Source: Pseudocercospora fijiensis CIRAD86 (Eukaryota > Ascomycota > Dothideomycetes > Mycosphaerellales > Mycosphaerellaceae). Taken from it: a stretch of 64,000 bases of DNA. The notes under the pieces are model-generated. The model made no database searches. It had not been told where the DNA came from and was given only the letters and a program-made list of their open reading frames with translations. Shown here in pieces: positions 11,221-21,308 of this stretch. The stretch spans positions 1,162,543-1,226,542 of the forward strand of contig NW_006921536.1 in the NCBI RefSeq assembly GCF_000340215.1, given 5' to 3'. Position numbers and translations under genes: made by a program. Position 1 is the first letter of the stretch. Each line of letters starts with the position of its first letter.

Positions 11221-11886
11221 CTAACGACTAAATACAATTTCTAACTAATCCGCTATAAACCGACGCCGAATTTTAGCTAGAAGCTGTATATCTTCATTTT
11301 AAAGAGTAACCTGCTTCGTATAGATAGTAAGGAGGTTTAAAAGCTTAAGCTCGGTTACGAGAAATGCCTCCGTAGCTTCCTAAAGAGTACTAATCGCCTT
11401 AGCCGTAAATCGTATACTAGACCGAAAATCTAATATAATTTCTCGGACGAGTCGCTAGAAGGGAGTCTTAGGGATTAAAAGCTCGGTCCCTCTTTTGTTT
11501 TAGAAAAGCCGGATCTAGCGAAGGGTAATAGTACCTAGTTTAAAGCGCCGCTTCTTTGTCGTCGAGTCCTACCTTGTTCCCTTTCTTTTAATAGAAAGAT
11601 AACTTTTCTTCGCGATAGTCTTCGTCTGCCTACTCTTTTTAGCCTTCTCCTATCTACCTATAGCCTTCTTGTTTTTCGGTACTGTTTTCCGAGGAACCCC
11701 CTTCCTTCGTATATACTACGGAGAGCCTTACTCTTCCGATATCTCGTTCTCGCTACGGTCTCCCTATGCTTAGCTTGCTTTACCCTTACCCTTTAGCCTT
11801 TAAAGATATTTGTTTACGCGTTTAGGCGACGAGGGTATATCGGTAGGACCTAGAAAATTAATAAGCATATAATCGTAAGAAGACAT
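11221..11886 (-). pseudogene. Histone H3-like pseudogene with long N-terminal tail (hAT cargo)
   Basis: One frame of 222 codons starts at ATG (11886-11884, MSSYDYMLINF) and ends at TAG (11223-11221), with RIP-type TAG/TAA the only breaks. The N-terminal 120 or so residues are Lys/Arg/Ser-rich. The histone fold follows: KKRRFKLGTITLR(Q)IR, then TELLIPKTPF(Q)RLVREI, RFTAKAIS, EATEAFLV and DIQLLAKIRRRF. These align with H3 from the RPGTVAL region to the C-terminus, but the sequence is clearly divergent from the other H3 copy. The tail is much longer than the roughly 40 residues of canonical H3. No intron is needed within the fold. It lies immediately downstream of the transposase gene. Confidence 0.85.
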
Positions 11887-12244
11887 TAATGCTTCTTGCC
11901 TTCTAGAACAAATAGTCTTCTATTAAACCGCCTTAGTAGGTTATCGTTAGATTCGAATAAAGGATAGTAGCTTAAGGAAGGGGAGGTAGCCGGCTTAGGA
12001 AGGCCCGAAGAGCCGAATCCTTAAGGCATATTTATCTTTAAGAATATAGGGAAAGGGAAGAAGGAGAGGAAGAGCGAATAGAGAATTAGAAATAGTCCGT
12101 AGGTAAGCGGGGTCGGTTACTATAGCAACTAGTCTGTTTAGGTCCTAGGAATTCGAAACACATTTCGGATATATACCGGCTATATACGCCGGCTATATTA
12201 CCTTATACGTAAACGCTTCGTCTCCTTAAAGCTACTCTAAGCCT
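11887..12244. other. Intergenic segment between hAT transposase and H3-like gene
   Basis: It holds a GCCGGC repeat pair at about 12166-12197 and no coding frame I can support. It probably contains the 3' end of the transposase transcript and the promoter of the H3-like gene. Confidence 0.4.
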
Positions 12245-13545
12245 ATATACGTTTCCGCTTCTCGACCTAGTATCGCCTTCTACCTCCGCCTTCCTCCTCT
12301 TTATTATCGCTAATTAGGGTTTCGCTTAGACTAAATTTCGTATTCTCTTCGCGCTCCTAGGTTTCTTCGATCTTAAGGTTTTCTAATTCCTTAATTAACT
12401 CCTTTAGTATAATCTTTAGTAACCTGCCTTAGCGATTCTAGTAGAGGAGATAGTATCGGAATACTATAATAGATTCGAAGGTAGTAGGCGAGTATATTCG
12501 ATTAAAGCGGCCCTAGTAATAAGCAATACTAAAAGACTTCTTATAGCCTATACCTATACTCGGGATAGCGAGGACGTTCCGAGCGACCGACGCTATCGTT
12601 AGAAACTTAGGCTCTAACCGCTACTATATAGCGAGAATATCGTCTCCGAATTCGTTTAGAAGACCGGTAAGATCTAGAGATTATTAGCCCTCTTTCCGAG
12701 CCTACGGGTTTATACTTATTCGCGCGCCGATAGAGATCGAACTCTTCTTTATTTACTTTAGTAGTTGCTTCCTCTTCTGCCTCTACTTCCTACCTATAAA
12801 ATAGGTATAATATCGGAGCCTTCTAAACCTTCTTTTTCTTTATAGGAGCTATATTTAGACTAGTTTCTTTCCGACGCTCGTAGAATATCTTTTCTAGAAC
12901 AGTCTAGTAATGCTTCGGCTATACCTCGTCCGCCTTCTATTCCGGCCTCTACTAGTATATATCCTTTTCTACCGGGTTAAGTAAGCACGTAACGCTATAG
13001 ATATCCCCGAACGAGTTAAAGGTAGCACTATAATATTTATACAACTTAGTATAGGAGGTATCTATAGCTTTCGTTATAGCTACTTTCTAGGGAACGCTCT
13101 TCTTAGCTAGCTTAGCTACGGTTTCCTCGAGCTCGTTAAAGAGCTAGTTATAGTACGTAAAGATAAGGTAGATCGTCGGTCCTCGGGTTCTTCTAATCGT
13201 AGTAGTAACCTTCGCGTAATACTTACTAATATCGACGAGATACTCTACTTAGCGCTATTCGGCGGCGGTAAGGCCGAGCTACTTAATACCCTCGGAACTC
13301 TAATAGATCTCAAGAGTAGTACGTAAAGTATATCCCTTCGTAACTATATAGAAAGTCGAATCGAACCGGGTCTTAACGTCTTAGGTAAAACGGAGTAGGC
13401 GCTAAGGAGGCCGCTTTTACTATCGCTTATTCTATACGATATTCTAGGTATCGGTTTTAGGGCGCTCGATTAGGTTCTTTTAAATAGCCTCGAATCGGTT
13501 ATATCTCTATAAGCTCGAGTTCGTATATATTGCTAGACGACGAAG

Positions 13546-13614
13546 CTAGAGAAAAAGAGTTAGAACTATACTAGGTTGCCGGCTATAGGTGCCGGCTACG
13601 GACAAAAGTTATAC
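13546..13614 (-). other. Intron in hAT transposase with GCCGGC minisatellite
   Basis: The 69-bp interval starts GTATAACTTTT, contains TTCTAACTC as a branch site and ends TTTCTCTAG. Two GCCGGC units lie in its middle. Confidence 0.65.
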
Positions 13615-14569
13615 CTTATATAAAACGAGAGCGAGGCTCTCTACCTTATCCCGTCTTATTACTGTAATAAGTTTCTCGACTTTCGACTTTGCTTTATCCT
13701 TATTTAGGATCTTCTATTAGTCGTCGTTTAATAGTACAATTTTAAGCGTCTTAAAGAGGGCTCGGATCGCGATTTGAACTATATAAGCGAGGTAGGGAAA
13801 CTTCTATAGGGATACAACTAGCAACGACGTCGGCTCCGATTTAATAGGGCTAGGGCTATTAATAGGCTCTTCTTTATCGTTATTATCGTGCGTATTGTCG
13901 TACGTATCCGGAATCGTAGCGAGCTTAATATTCGGAAGATTAAGCTAGATTATAGACCTTATAATCTCCTCTACGTACTCGACCCTATCGATACAATTAG
14001 TAATTTTAAAGATATATGCGAGTAAATTGTATATATAACGCCTTATACAATATTCGATTATTACTAGCGTTGTCCGCAGTAATCGAGATTAGTTTCGTTG
14101 TTACGCTAACCCTATCTATTGCCGTATAGACAAGCTTCGCTATATCCTTACTAGTATAGGAATCTAGAATTTTAGGGAATCCGATTATAAGTTCCTAGAG
14201 TTTCTAATCCGAATTAATAAAGTATAGTATAATCGAGAGGAAGGAGGCTCTTATAGTCCGGCTTAACTAGCTATCGATAGTAATAGCTACTCGGCGAGTA
14301 TTACGGAGGATCTCCCGAATGTCGTCTAACGTAGCCTCTTTGTTCTTTTCGAATATAATACGCTAGGTTATCGCGCCGAGAAATAGGGGAGGGTAGTTTA
14401 TAAGATATAGGTATATCTTCTATATAGACTCCCTTTCGTAGAAGTCTTCCGGAAGACTATTTATAGCTAGCATTTCGTTTGCTAGTTGCTTAAAGTCTTC
14501 GGGGGAGAAATCGGTAGCCTTTAATCCTAGAGCTTCCTTAAGCGTAGCCTATAATAATTAGCTAGACCT

Positions 14570-14661
14570 CTACGGTTGATTTAGGTAGCCGGAATCTATA
14601 GCCGGAATCTATAGCCGGTAGCTATAGCCGGCAGCTATAGCCGGCATTTTAGAAGACGTAC
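14570..14661 (-). other. Intron in hAT transposase with GCCGGC minisatellite
   Basis: The 92-bp interval starts GTACGT and ends CAACCGTAG, with CTAAATC as a possible branch. It consists mostly of five GCCGGCTATAG/ACCGGCTATAG units. Confidence 0.65.
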
Positions 14662-15429
14662 CTCTTTCTAGAACGCTATATCTATATTAACTCTCCTCTC
14701 TCCTTAAGATTCCCGACACCGTTTAGAATAGAGATAGTTCGTAGGCGATAAGTTCCTATTACCTAGTTTCGGGTATTTTAAGATTAAACCGTAGAAGTTG
14801 CAGATAATTACTAGTTAACCTTTAAGTCGAGAAGTCGTATAACGGTGTAATACCCCCTCTATAAAGAACTTCTAGAATGTGTCCGTTCGCTCCTTACTCC
14901 CCTATCGCATCGAGTACTTCCGGAGTTTATACTCCTTTAAACGTAAGTATAAAGGGAACTATATCTTATAGACCTATTAATTGAACTACTCTATATACTC
15001 GGGTTTCTAAAGATACGCCTAGCTAGCCTTTTCGAAGATTTCCGGGTTAATACTCGATGTTTTTATATCTCCGAACAACCTTCTACTTAGACTCTATAAA
15101 GGTAAGGACTAGGTAGTAGTACCCTATAATAAATTCCTACTACTAGGATTCGGAGAGGATAAATCTAGCCCTAATCGTCGTCTAGGACTCGATAGGCTCG
15201 AAGGTAAGTATACGACCTCCTCTTAACGTTGTCGTAATCTCGCTCGTATACTAGACTGTTTCGACTGTCGTCTCGTTATTACCCTTCCTAGTATAGCGCC
15301 TAGTGTATATACAATGTCGGCCGGTATGTTTTAAGGTTTCGTACGGTAAGGTAAGGACTTAGGAGTAGTAGATATATACTAGTAGCTATAGGGAAATACC
15401 CTTTCTTTTATAGTATCGTATCGTTAGGA

Positions 15430-15575
15430 ATAGCTAGGTAGTAAATAGCTAGCTACCTTTTTTTTTGTTTCCTAGCTATCTAACTACTAGATTTTTTTTT
15501 TCCTAGCTACCCTAGCTAGCCTAACTACTAGAATTTCTTTCCTAGCTACCCTAACTACCTAAATTTCGCCTTCTA
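15430..15575 (-). repeat. CCTAGCTACCCTAACTAC minisatellite with T tracts
   Basis: Three to four degenerate units of TTTCCTAGCTACCCTAACTAC, separated by T-runs of up to 10, lie between the transposase 5' end and the next gene. This is a plausible promoter region for the minus-strand transposase, but no defined promoter element was recognised. Confidence 0.55.
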
Positions 15576-15589
15576 TACGGCGGCTCTCT

Positions 15590-16960
15590 CCTACTAACGG
15601 AACCGAGCTACTATACCTAACGAATCTAAGCTCGTTTTTAGTCTCAATCTATCCTCTTTCGGTATAAGACACTCGATAAGCAAATGCTTAGGCCGAGTCT
15701 AACTACGAAACCTAAGACTAACTAATAGCTCTATTAACTAATCCTAATCCTCGAACTCCTTCCGCTTCTTAGTAAAGTCCTTAAAGAGCGCTCGAGCTTC
15801 TTCGGGTACCTACGGAGTAGTCGAGATAAAGCCGTATCGCTAAAATAGGTAATCCTTCGGAGGCTTATATAGAGATTTAGAGAATTCTAACGCTAACCTA
15901 TCCTACTAGTAGCTTAGATTCCGGATATAAGCCCTCTCTGCCTTAGTAAAGATTTCATATAGTAGTAGCACTCTGCCTTCGAGAAACGCTTTCTATTTAA
16001 CTATTAGTATCTGCCGGCTACGAACGCCGGCTATATATGTCGAGCATAGAATAATTACCTATACCCCTTCCTCCTATAGTAATACTTCTACCGTCCCTAG
16101 ATACCTAGCCCCGATCGTATTAATCGTAAGCTACTTTGCCTTTATAGACGTAAAGGCTTCGCTCTAATACTAATAAAGAAACTTCTACTCTATATCGAGG
16201 ATATAAAGACGACTAGTCTCGATTCTAATCCTTACTAGCTTTTCGTAGTAGCTTTAACTATAATTTTCTAGGTTGATAGGACTTATACCTTAGCCCTTTA
16301 CTAGTATCTCGTCTCTTTAACTATACTCGATCCACTCCTAGCGCTTATCGTCTATAGCGTTAGGCCCTAAGACTATACCTATTACTAGATCGACGTATAG
16401 TATCTCCTCGCTTTTTTTAGTTCCTTTATTCGTAGTATTAAGCTCTATCGCGGTATCCTAAACTCTAGCATTATTGTTCTTAGCTATCTAAACATCTCCG
16501 TTACTATCGGTCGTATCGATAGAGGTAGCGGCTATAGGTCTAAATACTATTAGTTAACGTGTTAAAGAAAAATATGCTAGCTATAGCTGCCGGCTACGGC
16601 TACCGGCTATAGCTGCTAGCTACGGCCGCTAGCTAGATTGACTTACGCTACTAGAACTTTACGCTCGAAAACTAGCCGCAATTCTTTCCTCCTCTTAGCC
16701 TTCTCTTAGGTTATCTTCTTATTCTAACCTTTACTTTTTTCTATAGGCGCTAGCTATTGATAGAATGCCTTATTCCGCGCCTTTCTTCTCTTATCCTTAG
16801 CTCTTTTATCCTTATCTATCTTATCCTTTCTCTCGCGGTCTCGTACGGAATTCTTCTTCGTAGAGTACTCCTCTTTAGTCTTACGCTTTTTAGTTAGACG
16901 CTTAGGCAAAACAAACTCGCGGTCTTTAGTTCTATCTTCTATTTAGCGCGCGGCGCGCTT
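15590..16960 (-). pseudogene. Basic/coiled-coil protein gene of the hAT element, function unknown
   Basis: The first exon (16950-16640) is very basic, reading TKDREFVLPKRLTKKRKTK and DKIDKDKRAKDKRRKARNKA. A GCCGGC-containing interval follows (about 16630-16565). Then comes an acidic/mixed part with TSIDTTDSNGDV(Q)IAK and GPNAIDDKRQEW. A possible intron with GCCGGC units (about 16050-15990) precedes a helical C-terminal part that includes KAFLEGRVLLLYEIFTKAE and EEARALFKDFTKKRKEFED. I cannot name the family. It sits upstream of and co-directional with the transposase, so it could be a second element-encoded protein. Its middle is duplicated in the outer hAT copy (7093-7479). Confidence 0.5.
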
Positions 16961-17100
16961 CTCTCTTACTATTGTAAGGGAAAGGGGCGGGGGCGTAGCG
17001 TATAGTAGTTATTATCGGTATAGGTATAGAGGAAGAAGTTAAAAGTATAAGAATATCGCGAAGCCCTAATTGTTGCCGCCTACGTAACGTTATATAGGTA

Positions 17101-17335
17101 AGCTTTCGCAACTACGGCAACTACGCCCCGGTAATAGCAACTACGCCCTAGTAACGGCAACTACGCCCTAGCAACAGTAACCACGCCCTAGTAACGGTAA
17201 TAAAGCGTAGTAAATACAACCTAGTAACTATTATAGCCGGCAATCGTAGCCGGTAGTCGAATAAGAGTGTCCTTGTAGCAAAACTACGCCCTAGTAACGG
17301 CAACTACGCCCTAGTAACGGTAAAAGAGCGTAGTA
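17101..17335 (+). repeat. 20-bp minisatellite in hAT right subterminal region
   Basis: Head-to-tail units close to AACTACGCCCTAGTAACGGC form one block (about 17109-17195) and a second smaller block (about 17281-17325). A GCCGGC pair (17227-17250) lies between them. The same arrangement recurs in the outer copy at 18060-18300. Confidence 0.8.
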
Positions 17336-17522
17336 AATGTAATAGAGTTACTATTATAGCCGGCAATCGTAGCCGGTAGTCGAATAAGAGTGTCCTTATA
17401 GTAAAACCAATATAGTCTCTAGTTCAAACTAGGAATCTATATAGTTCGAAAAAACTAAACCGGAACTAGGGAGCTAGTTCGCCGCTAAGAAACCAAACTA
17501 TATACGTTTAGTGGTTCGGAAA

Positions 17523-17542
17523 CCGAACTACTACGGGGTCTA
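17523..17542 (-). repeat. hAT right terminal inverted repeat
   Basis: The terminus ends CGGGGTCTA at 17542, the inverse of the left end. It is followed by the target duplication GGCTATAG at 17543-17550. Confidence 0.8.
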
Positions 17543-18517
17543 GGCTATAGCTGCCGGCTATAGCTACCGGCTACGGCCGCTAGCTAGATTAACTTACGCT
17601 ACTAGAACTTTACGCTCGAAAACTAGCCGCAATTCTTTCCTCCTCGTAGCCTTCTCTTAGGTTGTCTTCTTATTCTAACCTTTACTTTTTTCTATAGGCG
17701 CTAGCTATCGATAGAATGCTTTATTCCGCGCCTTTCTTCTCTTATCCTTAGCTCGTTTATCCTTATCTATGTTCTCCTTTCTCTCGCGGTCTCGTACGGA
17801 ATTCTTCTTCGTAGAGTACTCCTCTTTAGTCTTACGCTTTTTAGTTAGACGCTTAGGCAAAATAAACTCGCGGTCTTTAGTTCTATCTTCTATTTAGCGC
17901 GTAGGGCGCTTCTCTCTTGCTATTATAAGGAAAAGGGGCAGGGGCGTAGCGTATAGTAGGTATTGTTATTAGTATAGGTATAGAGGAAGAAGTTAAAAGT
18001 ATAAGAATATCGCGAAGCTCTAATTATTGCCGCCTACGTAACGTTATATAGATTAGCTTTCGTAACTACGGCAACTACGCCCTAGTAATAGCAACTACGC
18101 CCTAGTAATAGTAACTACGCCCTAGCAACGGCAACTACGCCCTAGTAACGGCAATAGAGCGTAGTAAATATAACCTAGTAACTATTATAGCCGGTAATCG
18201 TAGCCGGTAGTCTAATAAGAGTGTCCTTATAGTAAAACTACGCCCTAGCAACGGCAACTACGCCCTAGCAACGGCAACTACGCCCTAGCAACGGCAAAAG
18301 AGCGTAGTAAATGTAACAGAGTTACTATTATAGCTAGCAATCGTAGCTGGCAGTCGAATAAGAGTGTCCTTATAGTAAAACTAATACATTCTCTAGTTTA
18401 AACTAGGAATCTATATAGTTCGAAAAAACCAAACCGGAACTAGGGAGCTAGTTCGCCGCCAAGAAACCAAACTATATACGTTTAGTAGTTCGGAAACCGA
18501 ACTACTGCGGGGTCTAG
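17543..18517. mobile_element. Truncated outer hAT copy, right fragment
   Basis: These 975 bp repeat the terminal part of the complete element (from about 16568 to 17542), including the start of the basic gene, the 20-bp minisatellite blocks (18060-18300) and the terminal CGGGGTCTA at 18517. With 7093-7479 they form the older copy into which the complete hAT inserted. Confidence 0.8.
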
Positions 18518-21308
18518 CTAAAACTAGGCTTAGGTAGGGTCTATTACTTCGTAGCAAAGATAAGGTAATAAGTAGTAACAAGCTAACTAACTAGATAACT
18601 AGAATTAAGAGGCAATACAACAAAATCCCTAAGATTATCTTTAGTAATAGCGGGGAAGAGTTTACTAATAATAATCTAGTACATTTTATAGAGGAAGTTA
18701 GTATTAGATAGGATATGTCTGTACTATATATACTAGAGCAGAATAGCATTGTAGAGTCGTCTAACAAAACGATTCTACTTAAGGCAAGAGCAATAATAAT
18801 TAACTCTAGCCTACTAATATACTATTAGTGCTTTGCAGTAATGCATTCGATTTACCTAACTAATAGACTAGTAAACTTAAGAACTAAGGAAGTCCTACTT
18901 AAGGCTTTCGAATTAGACTTGAATATCGGTAGTATAGACATTAACTTGTCTAAGACGAGACGATTTAGCTGCAAGGCATTTAAATACCTAGAATCCGGGG
19001 TTAAACGACTTAACTCCTAGAAATTTGTACTAAGAGCTTTCGTTTACTAGTTTATTAGATTCTAAGAAAATTCATTAACAAACTATCTGCTTTAGAACCC
19101 GTACTAGAAGGATAGCGTATAGCAGTATAACATTAGATTCTCTCTATACGTTACCTTTAATAAGGACTTTGTTTATAAAGACAATTTCACTAAGCTTCTA
19201 AGTACCCTTTAAGCTTAGGGGAAGTATTTGAGACTAGCTGTCCCTTAAGAGACTATTTAGGTACTTAAAACCTAGTCTAACCTTTTATTTAAGTTAGGAA
19301 TCCTAGCACTATTCCTTAGTAATAACTAAACACCTTAGCACTCTTTAGAACCTTAGGGGGAGCCATTTAGAGGTAGCATCCCTTAGCCTTAGCAGGCTTA
19401 CAACTAGGAAGATTAGGAAGACTCCCTTACAGCTTAGGGGGAGCAAGGTACACTCAAGTAAGGAACACTACCTTAGCCAACACCTACAGCTAATAAGCTA
19501 ATACTCCAAAATCACCAACCAGAACTACTAGTTGCTTAGTAGGAAGCTATTCCTAAGAAAAATTAGCAAACTTAGGAAACAGACACTACTAAACTAGAAG
19601 ACACCCTAATTACTCCCTTCTAAGTCCCTAAGACTATTAGCAAGAGAAAGAGAGCTCCTAACCTACCTTAGCTAAATCCTCCTTAAGCCGAAGTACGACT
19701 TAGGTCTAGTAGAGCCGTAGCTAAGTATAACTATAGCAAGATTACTAAGATTGCTATAGCTGCTGCTATAAAAGATACTTAGAAGCTAGCTAACCTAACA
19801 ACCCTAGCTAAAGCCCTAAAAAGGCCTAACTAGAATAAATAGAGAAAAGCCGTTATAAAAGAGATAGGGTCTTTTAAAAAGTCTAGTGCAATCGAGTAGA
19901 TTCTAGCCGAATCCCTACTAAAAGGCACAACACCTCTAATAGGAAAATAGGGTTTTAAGATTAGATACCTACTAGATAGCTCTATTAACAAATATAAGGC
20001 AAGATAGACAGCTAGAGGCTTTATATAGAAGTAAGGTCTTAACTATGTTAACACCTATACTCCTATACTAAGAGTAGCTACTACTAGACTTGTCCTTAGG
20101 CTTTTAGTAAACAAAAACTAGAGGCGAAGACAGGTTAATGTTAAGACTGCTTTCTTAAATCCCCCTCTAGATAAAGAAATTTTTATTAGACCCTTAGAAG
20201 GCGCGTACCTATTTAAGAAGCACCCTCTAAAGTAGATTATCCGTATTAGAAAAGGATTGTATAGCCTTAAGTAGGCTACTAATCTCTAGTACTATAATAC
20301 TTTAGACACTCTTCGTTAACTTAGCCTAAGTAGGATAAAGAGTAACTATTGCCTATAGCAAGGTAATAGTATTCTTATCCTCCTCTATATAGATAACTTC
20401 TAAATCTTTAGAACCTCTAAGGCAAAGATTGATACTCTAATTAAAGGTCTTCGTAAGAAGTATATAATTAAAGTTGTTAAGTCTAACCTGTTTCTAGGCC
20501 TTTACTTAAAGGAAGATAAGGAGGGAAACCTTACTATCTCTTAGACGCACTATGCTAAAGAGAAACTTTAGAAGTATAGCTTAGACTAGTATAAGCTAAT
20601 AAAGTATCTACTTAAGAAGCTTTACGAGCCTTTTACAACCCCCTATAACCGACAGGACTACTAGCTATTTAACACTATAATTAGCAAAATGCAGTTTCTA
20701 GCTAACTAGACTAGACTAGACATTAGCTATACCGTTAACTACCTTGCTAGGTTCCTTTAAAATCCCGAACCTAAGTATATTATAGCTACTAAACATCTCT
20801 AGAGGTATATTACTAGTACAACTAACAAAGGACTTGTCTTTAGAAAGAAGAAAACTTTAGAATTTTAGGCATACTCTAACGTAGACTTTGCTAGTAACCC
20901 TTTATTATTAAGATTAACATTAGGCGCCCTTATGCTTCTTAACAACACTCTAATTATATAGAGATTATAGCTCTAGAAAGAAGTCGTGCTCTCTAGTACT
21001 AAGGTAGAGTATATTGCTCTAATAGAAGCATATAGAGAAATCTACTAGCTCCGAAATTTGATAACTAAGCTTCAACTACTTACTAGGGAAGAAGTTAATA
21101 GGATTTATATCTAGGTAGACAACTATTCGGCTATTTCCCTTGTTAAGGACTATATAAATTCTAAGAGGTCGAGGTATGTTTCCCTTAGGAATTACTACTA
21201 TAGAGAACAGTATGCTTAGGGAAAGATTAGTATCGAATTCGTTACTACTAATAAACAGCTAGCGGACTGTTTTACTAAGCCTAAATCTCTAAACAAAATT
21301 CTCTAATA
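18518..21308 (+). pseudogene. Copia-1 Pol, 5'-truncated (integrase, RT, RNase H)
   Basis: The frame begins mid-integrase with IIFSNSGEEFTN (about 18635-18672), the decayed catalytic DNGGEF region. A Pro/Gln-rich linker follows, then Ty1/Copia RT with VNVKTAFLNPPLDKEIFI (about 20137-20190), a catalytic box LLYIDNF (about 20383-20401), and RNase H with LSSTKVEYIALIEA (about 20989-21030) and LADCFTKPKS near the end. Integrase before RT is the Copia order. The hAT terminus at 18517 cuts off gag, protease and the integrase N-terminus. Breaks are mostly TAG/TAA at Gln codons. Confidence 0.85.

Larger units (their letters stand above)
12245..15340 (-). pseudogene. hAT transposase
   Basis: The C-terminal part (about 12600-12480) reads KFLTIASVARNVLAIPSIG followed by F-S-I-A-Y and Y-Q-G-R-F-N. 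This is the hAT dimerisation domain (normally SVARDxLAIPASS...FS.A). Upstream, ISRFDSTFYIVTKGY and TYY(Q)LFNELEE fit the RNase H-like catalytic core with its helical insertion. The gene appears to have at least two short GT-AG introns, 14570-14661 and 13546-13614, both filled with GCCGGC minisatellite. A BED finger could not be identified in the N-terminal part, and the start is uncertain. The protein would act at the TAGACCCCG termini. Confidence 0.75.
7480..17542 (-). mobile_element. Complete 10-kb hAT DNA transposon with cargo genes
   Basis: The ends are TAGACCCCGCAGTGGTTCGG (left) and the inverse of TAGACCCCGTAGTAGTTCGG (right), followed by GGTTTAGTTT-like subterminal repeats. Perfect 8-bp target duplications flank it. 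On the minus strand it carries, in order, a basic coiled-coil gene (16960-15590), the hAT transposase (about 15340-12245), a histone H3-like gene (11886-11221), an unrecognised ORF (about 11160-10300) and an intron-containing histone H3 gene (about 9600-8940). At 10,063 bp it is far longer than a typical 3-5 kb hAT. All frames are RIP-damaged. Confidence 0.8.

Noticed and set aside
8651..14646. CRISPR-like arrays from the regularly repeated GCCGGC units
   Set aside because: Units are head-to-tail without unique spacers, lie in introns and subterminal regions of a eukaryotic transposon, and no cas gene is present.
7480..18517. A Starship-type giant element carrying cargo
   Set aside because: No tyrosine-recombinase (DUF3435-like) captain was recognisable. 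The termini, 8-bp duplications and transposase C-terminus are those of hAT.
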